A stretch of DNA of 64,000 nt from Cristatella mucedo (taxonomy: Eukaryota; Bryozoa; Phylactolaemata; Cristatellidae), in assembly GCA_009760855.2 (NCBI GenBank), contig WPIO01000022.1, positions 4,737,001 to 4,801,000 of the forward strand. Reading direction: 5' to 3'. Below are positions 46,210-58,330 of the stretch, one piece after another (position 1 is the first letter of the stretch; every line of letters begins with the position of its first letter). The translations under genes were made by a program, and so were the position numbers. The notes below the pieces were generated by a model. That model made no database searches, was not told the origin of the DNA, and saw only the letters and a program-made list of their open reading frames with translations.

Positions 46210-47735
46210 TTAGCCAACGGCTAGAGCTGACCGAAAGTTTTCATGACAACACGTCGAACTGCATGGCATTAACACGGCGACTAAGGGACAATCCTCCGGA
46301 GACACTGTTCACACGTGGAAGCAGGTCACAAATATCACAACCTCGATGAAATCTGACAAGTGATGTCCTGACTAAAAATGACCCCTTCAATAATCATATT
46401 TACCTATCCGATCATTGGGAGATGCAGATCACTTTCAAGTTTACATCTGACGTTTCACATATAACCTCCAGTGTTTTTTATTAGAAAGGCTGCAGATTGC
46501 TTGTTATAGGAAACCAGTATGCAATAATTTAGCTGTGTCCTTTTTGGAGAAATTCATCGATGACACTAGGTGACGAATTCAAATTTATTCTTTTCTTGGT
46601 ACAGAGTGTTTTCATAATCTCGTATGCCTAAAAGAAATAAATAGCTGTAGCTATTGTTCCATAAAAACTTTGCTTCTGTGGTCAAGATCATGGTGTTATG
46701 AAATTCTACGGCTTTGCAGTTAAGCCCGGTGCAGACATAAGGTTTTCGCAAATAGCAGGTGTCGTGCTGGTATCGGAATCAGTGAAGGTTAGGCGATGAT
46801 TACTTTATAAACAAGCATCCACATGTCTAACAGTACGTGTGCCTTAAGAATATTTTATTTTGTGTTACTGCAGACTAAAAGAATAGTGAATAGCCGTATC
46901 CGATTAAGAAATCCGAAGCCTACAAAGGATAGTTTGGCATGCCTGTCGTAAATCAAAACAAGCTCTGGGCACATCATCTCACATGTGAACACTGCTGAAA
47001 GCTATTTAAGGTAATGTGAACAGTTTCTGCTGGCTATATGGAATTTCGTTCTCAACATTAGCTAATTCATGAAATATTTTTTTTTTAATTTGTACAATTC
47101 TGCTGCGTCTACTGGCTGGTGCAGGGGAGACAATAGCTTGATTTGAAGTTTGCTATATCAAGAATTTGGCAAAAAGCGGCTGACCACTCTGCTATATCAA
47201 GAATTTGGCAAAAAGCGGCTGACCACTCAAACAGCTGCTACGTCTGCACGGCGGACCCTTCCGAACGCCGCATTAGCAAGAGTGCATGCGCCTCCTATAA
47301 TGTATTCACCCGTTCCTTCATCCATCGCCCAATACGGTGTTGCCATGAGCTCCCGTCCCCACTCTTCTGGAAGGGGATTAGCTATCTGCAGGGGGAGCAG
47401 CAAGTCAGACGGCAAGGAAGACATTGCAGATCTAGAGTCCACTTTCACACAAGTCTGAGTCTGAGGAGAGAAAAGCATACTTCACTAGCTAGAAAGACCT
47501 CACCGATCCGATCGGAGACCTCGGAGGCCTTACCAAGTCCAACGCCGAGCTCCTGACAGCTCAGCGAGTGGAACTTATTTGACGAAAGCTTGAAAGCAAT
47601 AAATACGAGAAGTAGCTGTCACCAACTTGGAATTTCCAACAAACTCTTCAGTCAGTAAGGTTTGAATGAAGCCTTGCTTCTGCAACAATATGGCCGGTCT
47701 ATTTGAGATTGCAGGAATTGCCAGTATACCGAGTG
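46210..47735. other. Stretch without a recognised gene
   Basis: AT-rich to 47100, then a perfect 39 bp tandem duplication (47151-47228). No coding match or repeat family was recognised. Confidence 0.55.
47151..47228. repeat. Perfect 39 bp tandem duplication
   Basis: 47151-47189 and 47190-47228 appear identical (starting TGCTATATCAAGAATTTGGC). 39 is a multiple of three. Confidence 0.95.
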
Positions 47736-47832
47736 AATAATAATAATAATAATGCACTTGATAAAGCGCCCTCAGAGAACTCAAATCTCTTTCTAGGCGC
47801 TTCGCATTTGCTGCAAAGGGAAGTGAACGATG
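47736..47832 (-). repeat. Detached LINE 3' end with (AAT)n
   Basis: AATAATAATAATAAT, GCACTTGATAAAGCGCCCTC, AGAGAACTCAAATCTCTTTC, TAGGCGCTTCGCATTTGCTG; a reverse-complement LINE terminus abutting the next feature. Confidence 0.87.
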
Positions 47833-47852
47833 CCTATTCACAGGCAGTTTAC

Positions 47853-48430
47853 CAATGAGTCTCAAAGCTATGCTGCTTCATAACGGGAACAAGGGGCCAA
47901 TTCATCCCAATGTCTTAAGTGCGCCCAAAGAGGACTGCACCATGGTCATGATACTGCTGGATGCTTTGAAGTATGGCGACAATGTCCGGCAGATGATCAG
48001 AAACTCCAAAATGGCGTCATTTCTGATTCAAGGCGGTTTCACGAAGATTAGTTTCTTTCTCTGCTTATGGGAGAGCCAGGATAATAAGGCTCCTTATCAC
48101 TCAAGGGACTGGCTAATAGCGGACCAAGTTCTCCGTAGGGAAGAACAACATCGCAGGAGTCGCTGGTAAACTCTCGGAAGGTGCTGATGCCACGACTGCA
48201 CATCAAGTCAAGTCTCATCGAGCGATTTCTCGGGGCTAACAAGTCAGCAGCTTTCCATTACCTTTAAGATGTCTTTCCAAAACTGCCCGAGGCAAAGGTT
48301 AAAGATATTATCTGCGTCGGACCATAGGTCAACAAGAATAGAGTCGCCAAGAAGCTGAACAGGACAGAGAAAGCCGCTTGGAACAGATTCATAGCATTTA
48401 TTGGTGTACAGCTTTCTGGGCAGCTTTCAA
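47853..48430 (+). pseudogene. Decayed copy of a dispersed invertebrate repeat protein ('LLHNGN...FLCLWDSR...LPPLHIKLGL' type)
   Basis: Plus strand, in order: MSLKAMLLHNGNKGPIHPN, MVMILLDALKYGDNVRQ, LIQGGFTKISFFLCLWESQ, HSRDW, then after a frame change KVLMPRLHIKSSLIERFLG, FHYL-stop-DVFPKLPEAKVKDIICVGP and LNRTEKAAWNRFIAFIG. From memory this string of motifs belongs to a multicopy protein found scattered in arthropod and other invertebrate genomes and usually annotated as uncharacterised; its biochemical role is unknown to me. At least two stops and one frameshift make this copy dead. The N- and C-terminal parts are missing. Confidence 0.75.
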
Positions 48431-48439
48431 AAGGCTGAA

Positions 48440-51400
48440 AACTATGAGTGCTATGCTGGTTCAGGCTCTCATACAGAACTAGTAATAAAATATGATGCAA
48501 AATGTACCTCACAGTCCATTTCCTTGTTCCCCATCTTATCAAACTCGAAAACGTGGATTTGAGCATACTCAGAGGAACAAGGCTTTCACTAGGATATACT
48601 GGACTTCGAAGGTCGTGAACAAGGACGGTATAACAAAAACATGACAAGAGTATTACGTTTGAGGCTTTGAGAAAACGATTTGCAAGTATAACAGCAAATC
48701 TGGAATATCTTATTTTCATCTCTTTGAGTGATTATGTTTGCGTAAATCTGGAGTAAATGTAAATTTGATTAATTTGCCGTTATATCTACCATACACGAAC
48801 CAAAGGACACGAATGGGCCTTTTTTCTCATAGGAAATGGGTTTATTTTAAGTTAGTTGCAGTCGTGGTCACACAAGCAGTTTGTAGGGAAAAGTGGCCAT
48901 TTTAAATGCATCTAAAAAATAGTAGTTAAGTAAATAACACTCACTAGCCTTTGACAAAATTGTATTTCATATAATAATGAGTTAAGCGGGCTTATTCAGC
49001 TTTTAAAAACCAGGCACGTTTTCACTATAAAATCGCGTAAGTTGGGTTTTGAAATGGCTCTAAGCAGTGACGTCTAGGCGAAAGTTGAATGGACCGGAGA
49101 GCAGCAAGCAATGCAATACTTTGCCGTGACTCGATACGGGTTTCTTCAGATGCGGATTAATTTTATTTATTGACTTTTACCTTTGCCATGTCACATCTTG
49201 GGATTCCGAATAGTTCCATCGGTCCACGAGAGCGATCAATAAATGCGGCCAGGGGTTAATGTGCAAGCCTTTGATGGCCGAGGTCAAGGTTACTCGCCTT
49301 TGACGACCGAGGTCACCTTTGGCGACCGAGGTAGCGGGCTCGAAACCTTCGGCATACGTGATGCGCCTGCGTAGAGATTAGAGGTTCTCTTTGGCTCTAC
49401 ACACACGTATTATATGAAATACGCTCAGAGGGGAATAAATCCCACGATATTGGGGCACAACTCCGCACCTCTTTCATTCCACTTTAAGGGTAAATTTCAA
49501 GGAAAAACTGAGAAGACTGACCCAACAATCTAGTTACCTGTCATAAGGCAATTATACAGTAAATGAGATCTCAAGTTTTGACCATGTCTAGATAAAAGGA
49601 AAGCATTCTAAGGCAAATAATGTCCAATCCGCTAGTAAATCGGAAGCAGCACATCTACAAATAAATACGAATCTCTACATTTCATGTATCACAACTTGTT
49701 GAACCTTGGTACATCGAGGTAGGTCTTTGCAACTTGTAATGCTTGTGACTTCTAGACTGATTTATTTACAGTGTAGCTTTGTGCCTGGTCAACTCCAGGT
49801 TAACTTGCATGGTTAACTTGCAAAAGATAACGAATCAACGTGAAATTTCAGATATAAGTTCAGCTCTGCTTGTGCTCCACTGCACACCATTTCTGATTTC
49901 GGCTGGATAAATAAGTTTTGCTATAAAAGTCCATGATTGCAGAATATGAAGATCAAGGATGTTTGATGACTCGATCGTTTAATGACTCAATCGTTCAATA
50001 CTAACTATGAATACGGTACGCAACTTAGACGAATAGGTACCTCCAGCATGTAACAAGGACCATCAGCTTCGCGTATAATCACGAGACAAATTTCTTTGCC
50101 GATTTTAGATATCAGCTGATGGAAGCCATAACGAAACTTGGTCTACCATATATTGATGAAAATGTAACGTTTAGTTTTTATGCCTCGGTTGCCCTATGTC
50201 ATGGACACATCTAGTTCTTGGCAATTCTCTCAGGAGCTAACTCATGACGTATAACTTTTTAGCGTATAATTTTGCCTTCTGTGGACTTGCAACGTTGTGC
50301 AATGCCAATATCGGCTTACACTAAATATTTTGTTTCATTAGTGTAAAAAATCAAGTGCTGATATTTGTCTTGCCTCGACTTAGATACATCCTACACACTG
50401 AATTCAATAGCATCTTACTTATCCATAGATGGTTGATATGCAGATTTTTGCAGATAAACCGCACATTTTGGCAATGTCACGTTCCTGCAGTAGAACCACA
50501 TAATTCGTAAACTTTTCCGAATAAATTCAACGAAGCAGCTTTTCGGAAGGCCACCCCTCGGTCTCCGGAAGATACCCGGAGGAATCTGAAAGGGTCCCAG
50601 CAGAGTACCCGATTCGCAGAGCCACTGCTGCAGACGACGTTGCTCAAGACTGCTAGAAGCCACTTTAATTTATGGGCGGCCGCAGTGATTATATCACCAT
50701 TCTGCTAACCTGTTGGAGCTATCTTTGGAAAGATACTCCTAAGCAAGACCTTCATCGACAGGCACAGATGTTTTCAGGCTCCATCACAACAACCGACAGT
50801 GATACAACTACCCAAAGATGGCCCACTCGAACTTGCTCGAACGAAGCCCAAGCAGGCAAATTTTTTTTAACCTAAAGCTCTTTATCTTCCGCCCATCTAC
50901 CATTGACATCCCGATCCGACTATCAAACGATTTCTGCTCAGCTCGACCGCGAGAGATTATGATCCAGCTCCATCCATCCAGACAACACACACAGACAGGC
51001 TCAGCCAAAGGGCTCTCCTCTGTCGGCGCCATCCACAAGACAGTAAGACTTCTGCTCAGCCAATGCTTTTCGACAGCAGCTGTCCGGCATACATATTGGC
51101 ACCTGAACTAATAAAATTCCTCATACTGCATCCGGGATGAAAGGGCAAGAGGGCACGGCCTCTGCCGAATGAGGAAAACACCGGGGCCACGTAGCCACGA
51201 TAGGAGAGAAGCTCGGGTCGCCTAGCACCTTGCAACAAGATCATCCATGCGAAATCCGGCAACCGCGGGCAGTGAGGGCAGCCAGAGCTCTACTAAAGCA
51301 GTTTCAAGTCAAATGCCTGCAAGCGCTCATTTTATTACAACAGCATAGCACACCTTGTCAGTGGTCTACAGAGAGAGCGTAGCATGCCTGAGCACATGCA

Positions 51401-52450
51401 TGCACTAGGTCGATACAACAATAAACAGGCCTTGCTGCTGGTGCCACAGGCTCTGCACATGTCTGGATCCAGCCTACGACCTGTAGTAAGAAGCATTACG
51501 GTAGATCTCCCAAGGCAGACACAATGCTGCCCGCAAGTGGATTATTTACAGCTATACTGCCTAACTTTAGTGCATTGTAAGCAGTGGTGAGAGGTGCGCA
51601 AGACAAGCTTGCTGGCGAACCAACCTTCTTAGCGGCCACCTGCAAAGAGACATCAAGCCGATTGCCTAGTGAAACAGTGCTAGGGCAAGTAGAAAGCTAT
51701 TGCAGAGGGCCCCGTGCACGCACGCACCGGTCAGAGGTGACAGGTCAGAGCTGACACGTGAGCCCACCCGCAGGTGGCAGACTTACGGTCGCAGAGCAAG
51801 CAAACTGTATCAGGTATCACTTAAGACAACCGCTGAGCAGGTCACACAAGGGGGCTGACACAGGCCCAGAGTATGCAAGCAATTCGTACACGGGGGGGGG
51901 GTAGGGAACAAGGGCAGCAGCAAAGGTTCCCAGACTACAGAGCAACCGAAAGTGCCTAGCACACACGTTCCGACAGGGACTGCCTGCACTGCAGCAAAGA
52001 GCGTCCATCGTAAGCTTAGGAGCAAGCACGGGAGGGGGTGGGGTGGGACTGCTTCATCAGGACGGGGAGCAAGCCAAGCATTATGAATTGCTTGGAGCAT
52101 GTGGTGAGGCTGCTTCAGCTAAAGCTCGTCTATCTGTCAGGAATCTATCAGCCTCGTGGCCGCCCAACACTGGCAATCAAAGAGCTAATTCAACCGGTAG
52201 CCTTTGCAGCAGCAGTGTGTGGCTGTAGCCACTGACTAATTTCGATTAGTCAAATAGGCAGCGATTTCGCCAAGCAGTAACTATAAAAATCCCACTAGGT
52301 GTTACGTGGTGACTGCTGCACCATGTACAAACAGGAGGGAGGTAGCGAGGAGGGAGATAGGAAGCAAGCAGTAGGGGACAGGGGAATTCGATCAAACGGT
52401 CACATTTCCACGGCTGCACGGCCTGGCGGCCAGACTGTGCTGCCTACTCA
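48440..52450. other. Stretch downstream of the CK1-alpha exons without a recognised gene
   Basis: 48700-50400 is AT-rich. A SINE-A lies at about 49255-49415. Further 3' exons or the 3' UTR of the CK1-alpha gene could lie in 50400-52450, but none can be identified by protein match. 51800-52100 has a 10-G run. Confidence 0.45.
49255..49415 (+). mobile_element. SINE-A, diverged
   Basis: Several GACCGAGGTCA-type units, AGCGGGCTCGAAACC (B-box region), GATGCGCCTGCGTAGAGATT, AGAGGTTCTCTTTGGCTCTA, ending ACACACACGTATTATATG. The GACCGAGGT part is repeated three times. Confidence 0.7.
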
Positions 52451-52451
52451 C

Positions 52452-52674
52452 CGGGAGTCACCATGGCGGTTGCTGTGGTAGCTATCGCATTAGTAGCTAC
52501 GGTCTGGGCAGCTTTTTGCTTCAGCATGGTCCAGTCGAAAGTATAGTCGTATTGGTGATTCAAAGTGCGAAACAGAATTCGGAACAGCTGCCGTAAGTAC
52601 ATGTAGTCTGGCGCTTCCTCGAATCTCAGACCTCGACAGTAGTTAAGGTACATGGCAAACTCAGCAGGAAAACC
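52452..52674 (-). CDS. CSNK1A1: Casein kinase I alpha, C-terminal kinase-lobe exon
   Basis: It begins after TTGTAG and codes for [40 protein letters not shown] and [17 protein letters not shown], then the variable tail [17 protein letters not shown]. The conserved part matches animal CK1-alpha almost residue for residue; [13 protein letters not shown] separates alpha from delta/epsilon. The end is ambiguous. A strong donor CCCG|GTGAGT would splice on to an unseen tail exon, whereas read-through gives P-G-E and then TAG, making it terminal. Confidence 0.95.
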
Positions 52675-53514
52675 CTACAAGGCACAAAGACCCGCTGCGA
52701 GGTTCAAAGCTGCAGGCGCCCAGCGGAGTGACAGCCGGCGTGTCACGTGTCAGGTAACAGGAGCACAGCCAGCACACACGTCGCCACACTCTGACGGCCA
52801 GCAACCGTGACGTGGGGCGCAATGGAGTCTCAGCCGTTAGGCTACCGGGGGGGGGGTGGGGAGGAAGGGAAGGGAGTCAGCACGGACGGCTACAACTCTG
52901 GAGCCTCCAGATAACTAACCGGATGAATGTTGGACATGTGTGCACATCTGTGCAGGCAAGCTTGCTCGTCTCAGCAAATGAATAGAGACCTGCGCAGAGC
53001 TTTATTCATCACGATTCAGCGTTCACCACTCTGCTGGTGCATGTAGCTGCCCAAGCAACATGCGCTCACCCGGCAAGCCATAGGGGGCGGGGGTAGCCAG
53101 ACAAAGCCAAGACGAGGCACCCGTTCTCACACTGAAGTCGGACTGCTAGGGCCCTCTGGGAGCCTCACGGACTAGACTATAGGCTTTGCCTTTGGCTTCC
53201 ACTCTGGTCCCGGGATAGAGCTGATCGGTTCGTGCACTGATGCTGATTGGGACCGACCGGCTAAAGTAAGCAGCAGCAGCACGGAGGAATCGAAAAAGAC
53301 ATGCACACCACGCTGGTATTCACCCAGCCACGTGCATGCCTGCAGGTGGCGTACACGGCATCTCGACGTTAGCAATATGCCTTCCGAGACACGACATTCG
53401 AGCCTGCCTGGCAGGCAGCACACACTGGATGCAGTGCGCTGAAACGCTAGCTCGCAAGCCGGCATACGACGGCGACTGCAGGCAAGGCGAGCAAACTTGT
53501 AAAGCCACGCTCAC

Positions 53515-53589
53515 CTTGCACAGGACCTCGACCGGCGTCGACATTTTCTTTTCGCTGATCTTCTCGTATTTCTGCTTCTTCGTTGCTGC
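53515..53589 (-). CDS. CSNK1A1: Casein kinase I alpha exon ([11 protein letters not shown]...)
   Basis: A 75 bp exon with 25 codons: [15 protein letters not shown] and [10 protein letters not shown]. Acceptor CGCTTAG, donor TGCAAG|GTGAGC; phase 0 at both ends. It carries the basic [12 protein letters not shown] stretch conserved in CK1-alpha, part of the substrate/anion-binding surface in the CK1 fold. The exon is complete and without change. Confidence 0.96.
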
Positions 53590-55916
53590 CTAAGCGGCAA
53601 TAGAGGCGACGTGACGGTTCGACAAGCAGCTGCGGCAGCACACCGGAAATAGGGCACCACCGCCGCGCTCTAGCTCTCGACAATCAAGCTTGAACCCCTT
53701 CTCTCCTCACAACCCTGCCACCACGATGCAGCCTTGACATTACTGGTGATGACCCGGGCCACTGCCGAAAACCCCTCTCCATTTGCAGACCACCAGGACC
53801 CTAATTTGTAAGCGAAATCGGGGGAGGGGTCTGCATGGCGAAACTTCGAGGCAACTTTCTGCTACTCTTCAACCGTGCTTGCCGCCGCTGCACCAGTCGC
53901 AGGCATAGCTCACACACCGCCTTCCCCTTTGAAGCATCACATGCCCAGCTTCTTTTTCTCTGTAATTGAATGGCTTTATTTACCCGACGTGCCACTGATC
54001 GCATCCACTTCCGGTTATATCGTGACAGTGCAGTGCGAATCAGAGTTTCGACGAGCCTCCAGCTAACGTGGACGAGTCAAGCGGAGAGATTCAGTCGTCA
54101 AGCGGCGCCGCCGCACTCGGTGCTCGCATTGCTGGTGCTCCACGAGGCCAGCAGGAAGCGACTGACTGCCGCTGGCGATGCTGGCGTGTCTCACGAGAGG
54201 CTTCTCTTCCTCCCCCCCCCGGAGTGCATCATCCGGGGCATCGAGCGTCACGCAGCAACAGCCGAGGGCATCTGCGGCCAACGCCACCGCTCACGCTAGC
54301 CACATCGGCAGCAGGGCATGAAGTGCCACAATGGCTGCACCGGGGAACAGGTGTCTACGCAGCAGCACCCCGGAATAGATGCGTTCCCAAGGCTCCTGCA
54401 GCTAGGAGTGGCAGCCTAGCGGTGGCCCAGGAAGTAAGCTCAACTCGCAGGAACAAAAAAATTATACGGAAACCGGGGCGAGCAAGGGGGGGGGGAGGGC
54501 TCTAAGAATACGCCACCACAAAAAATTGGATTTCTAAAAATCTGCACACACTTTCAAAACGGGGTAATCTAAAAGATGATCTTACATTTTCGTGCTCAAG
54601 AGAGCTTGGCAGGTTCGCACCATATGCCCAACCCTAGTCAATTCCTCATCCGGCCACCTCGAAGGCAGCTCATGCTGCTGCACAATACCTTAGGCAAAGG
54701 AACGCGTTCGACAAGGGTGTGTTGCCAGCACTTCAAAAACAAGGAGTCGGCAACAGAAAGAATGCTTGCCTTTTTGAGATGAGTAGTGAGTGAGCTCACG
54801 TGACATTTAACCTGGCTAAGTAGGCCTCGAGGGGGGGGGAGGGGTTCAAGCTGCCGCTGCCTGCCTGGGGCTCCTAAACAAGTAACAGCAGCAGCCCGAG
54901 GACCTCTCACTGACCTGCACGGTCCGGCAGGAAATCTAGCACTAAGGCACTCTCACAACCCATTACAAGAAGGCCAATAGACCGGCAAACGGTGAGTCGT
55001 CGTCTTGCCTGCATGCGGGCATCTTTCGGCGACTGGAATACAAGGTCACGTGGCTTAATGAACCGAAGTTGGAAGCCGAATGCGAATAATTGGGCTAAGT
55101 GCCACACCCACTGGATGATGCTCGTTCAATTGGAATGACAAGAGCGAATTCAAGCTATTTTGGAATGGGGAAAAAACCGCTGCCTGCCTCTGCGGCAGCC
55201 GAAGAAAAGGAGAGGAGCACCACGAACATTGTCTGCAGCATAACGTAAAACATTGGGTGGGCGGCACGGCGCAGCAGAATCTCATTTTCCAGCATTTTTA
55301 TTTGCTGGCACCTGGTGCTGCATCTCATACTCTGGCCAAAATGTGTACATCGACTTGCTTCAGAGCTGGGTAATTCCGCCTGTCAGGCGGGTTTTGGAAG
55401 ACAAATTTATGCATTAGCAATGACAATGACCCAAAGTACACTGCAAATTGCATCACAAATTAGTCTCATGATTCGTCAATCACAATCCCACCTTGGCCCT
55501 GTCAGTCGCCCAATTAAAACCCATGCCGAAGCTAAATGACTGACTCAAACCGGCGACAGTGGAGCAATGCAAATTCCCTTACCCCATTGGACGGTCCTTT
55601 AGAGCAGCTTCGAATGCTAAAGAGGTCAGCATGACATTGCACAGCTTAGAAGTTCGTCCGGGAGGTCCAGGCAGTCAGTCAGCGAGAAGTGTGGCGGGCC
55701 TGAATATCTGAGCTTAATAAATACTATTATGCATCATACGCAGCTTTTTTTGCCGCTAAGCTGAGCTTGATCGGTGAGTGCGCGCCACCTGTTGTGCAGG
55801 TCCTAGACTGTGGAACTCACTTCCACGATTCCAATGCAACGACAACTACTCTCCTGCTGCCGACTATGGCACAATCTTTCCGACCGTCCTGAGCTGCTAC
55901 TTCCAAGTTACTCACT

Positions 55917-56067
55917 AAATATAATTCATTTGTATTTGTATAGTGCCCCAAGAGAACCTAATCTCTATTCAGGCGCTTCACATATGCCTCGGGGCTCGAG
56001 CCAACGACCTCAGCCAGACCTTGGTCCCTGGGGCGAGCACCTTAACCACGGGACCAAACCAGCTCGG
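55917..56067 (-). mobile_element. SINE-A in a CK1-alpha intron
   Basis: Plus strand: AATATAATTCATTTGTATTT, GTATAGTGCCCCAAGAGAAC, CTAATCTCTATTCAGGCGCT, TCACATATGCCTCGGGGCTC, GAGC, CACCTTAACCACGGGACCAA. Same transcriptional orientation as the host gene. Confidence 0.87.
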
Positions 56068-56083
56068 CACAACCTTATCGTGC

Positions 56084-56228
56084 TCTCCTGACTCTGCTAT
56101 GCTTCTCATTTCCTCTTAGTTTCGTGAGATGAAGTCTGTTGGCTACCTAATGCGTACCGAAAGCCGCTTAGGCTGTGAGTGTGCTATACAAAACTCTCAT
56201 GCATAACACCGGCATAGTGTCTTGTGGG
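56084..56228 (+). repeat. Dispersed 3'-end-like repeat, copy 2
   Basis: CTCTCCTGACTC, GTGAGATGAAGTCTGTTGGC, ATGCGTACCGAAAGCCGCTT, TGTGCTATACAAAACTCTC; collinear with 26551-26697. It lies in a CK1-alpha intron, next to the SINE-A. Confidence 0.8.
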
Positions 56229-56415
56229 CGGAGCTTATGTACATGATTGACGGGACAACCAGCCCTCTCTTTATCTACCAACTGCCTAATGCTGACTCGG
56301 AAAATAAGGCGCTCTGCGCCGTGCTCCTTCCGTGCTCTTCTTTAAGCAGGGCATCCTCTAGCAGCGCACCGCAGGCTGAGAGGCAGGCACGAGCGAGTGA
56401 CCTCACCTCGCCCAC

Positions 56416-56634
56416 TTTGAGGCCCTGCCACGGCAGGCTGCCTCGGTTGAAGTACATGAGCACATAGCCAAGAGACTCCATGTCGTCTCGCCGGCTCTGC
56501 TCGATGCCCAGGTGGGCGTTGATGCTGGCGTAGCGGGCCGTGCCGGTCAAGTTCTTGTCTTCCCGGTAGCCAATGTGCTGCCGTGTGCGGTTGTCACGGT
56601 ACTTCTTGGCCAAGCCGAAGTCAATGAGGAACAC
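56416..56634 (-). CDS. CSNK1A1: Casein kinase I alpha exon with DFG and SIN motifs
   Basis: 219 bp, 73 codons, starting [20 protein letters not shown], then [40 protein letters not shown] and [13 protein letters not shown]. The DFG Asp (metal binding), the Lys/Arg phosphate-binding patch of the CK1 family and SIN in place of the usual APE are intact. RQHIGYRED differs from the vertebrate RQHIPYRED, at a position I recall as variable. Acceptor GCCAG; the donor is AAA|GTGGGC if the next exon continues as AATKK. A stronger-looking donor, GAG|GTGAGG, lies 9 bases downstream and would add V-G-E. Confidence 0.97.
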
Positions 56635-56829
56635 CTGGCAGGAGCGAGAGAGCGCCAGGCTGCTTGGACATGCAGTGGTGTGTGTTGTGTTGCACACGAA
56701 CGTGCAACGACGAAACAGGTATGCTAATGATGAGAGAGTCTCCTTGGCACGGACCTTGTCCTTGAGCGGTTGCATTTATGAACTCACACACCCACAACCA
56801 ACCACGGCTCGTGCTCATACCCATGCACC

Positions 56830-56871
56830 CACACACGCACGCACGCACACACACACACACACACACACGCA
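56830..56871. repeat. (CA)n-type microsatellite
   Basis: CACACGCACGCACGC followed by about ten CA units, in a CK1-alpha intron. Confidence 0.9.
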
Positions 56872-57357
56872 TAATCAAAACAAAACATGTATATGGCTAC
56901 CCACAATTTAAATCAGTATAATACACACGTTTCTATGCAAGTTACTCGTGGTGCTGTAAAGGAAGCACGTGAATCGGTTAGTGAGAAAGCACACGGCATA
57001 CACACCACGGCCACTGGGCAGTGCTAAGCGCCCAGCCAGCACCCGGTCAGTGAGCAACCATTCAAAAGTCAAGCGCAGCGGGTGTGCGTGCAGGCAGCCT
57101 GGCCTGACAGTGACATGTCGGCCAGGCTGCGTCCATTCGGCAAACGAATGGACGCCGGCTGGACCTACGAGCCACTCAGGACAGAGCATTCTCATTACTA
57201 GGGCACACACAGGATGATGGGAGTCGCACAAGTTTCAAAGCTTACACTAGCAGACTACAGCATGGGCAAAGGCAAGCCAGCCAGCCGTAACCTGAGCCAT
57301 CAGACAATGCGATCACACTTGTTTAACACTAGTGTCTTGTGTACCCCATTCCTACGT

Positions 57358-58158
57358 TCAACTCTCTGACCTCTCGTTAGACGACCACATCAGCTCCACA
57401 GTCAAATCTGCCTACTTTCAGATACATAGCATTGCTAAAATTCGGTCTTGTTTAGAAAAGGATACCACGTTGGTCAATGCACTTGCGACATCTCGTTTTG
57501 GTTTCTGTAACTCGCTGCTTGCTGGCATACCAGCATGTGCAATCAGGCGCTTACAGCAGGTGAAAAACTCGCTCGTCTGTCGTGAGCGTCGCAGTTGCAA
57601 CATCACACCACTTCTCACCGACCTGCACTGGCTATCAGTCAAGCAATGGATCGACTTCAAGGTTTTGTCGCTCACTTTTAGGTCACTTCATTCTTTGGCT
57701 CCAGCCTATCTCTCAGATCTACTCCCCCACCAGGCCAAGCATAGTACCACTCGCTTTTCGGAATCTAGCTGTTTACCAATACCTCGTACAAACCTCAAAT
57801 CCTTAGGAGACTGTGCATTTAGTTCGTATGTTCCCAAAGCCTGGAACTCACTCCCAACTTGCGTCACAACATCCCCCGACTTGACCACATTAAAAAAAAC
57901 ACCTATTCAGGACAGCATTTAGTGGGTCACTGTGATTCGTCCTACACGTGCTTATGCATGCTGACACTGTGCATGCTGCCACTAACCACACTTGCATGCT
58001 GACCCTGTGTGTGTCACCCCTAACCATGTTATTTATCAAGCATGATATTACTCACCATTCAATCGCGTTTCCCTTTGCACCAAATGTAAAGCGCCTAGAG
58101 TGAGATTGAGTTCTTTGAGGGCGCTTTATCAAGTGCATTATTATTATTATTATTATTC
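57358..58158 (+). mobile_element. L2/CR1-like LINE copy 3 in a CK1-alpha intron (antisense)
   Basis: 5'-truncated at the sequence equivalent to about 15558 of copy 1. It reads SDLSLDDHISSTVKSAYFQ, RRLQQVKNS, ITPLLTDLHWLSVKQWIDF, LKSLGDCAFSSYVPKAWNSL and TTSPDLTTLKK, then loses frame and ends in the 3' stem-loop and ATT units (58137-58157). It lacks the polymerase active site. It is opposite in orientation to the kinase gene. Confidence 0.92.
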
Positions 58159-58179
58159 TCCCTAAGTGGTTGTTGGTTG

Positions 58180-58330
58180 AACAGCCTTATAGCAGGGTAA
58201 TCCTTTGTGGCTATCGCCACTGCTTGCAGCAAGTGAGCAATGACAGATGGCCTGCTGAAGGACTCGAAACCATCCCGGGCCGTGCGGTTTGAGCACCCTA
58301 CCTCTTAGGTTATGACTTTCCCTAACCTCC
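58180..58330 (-). mobile_element. SINE-B in a CK1-alpha intron
   Basis: Plus strand: TTGAACAGCCTTATAGCAGG, GTGGCTATCGCCACTGCTTG, GACTCGAAACCATCCCGGGC (B-box region), CACCCTACCTCTTAGG (A-box region). Confidence 0.72.

Noticed and set aside
54068-54505. 145-codon plus-strand ORF in a CK1-alpha intron
   Set aside because: GC-rich composition keeps several overlapping frames open on both strands; no domain is recognisable.
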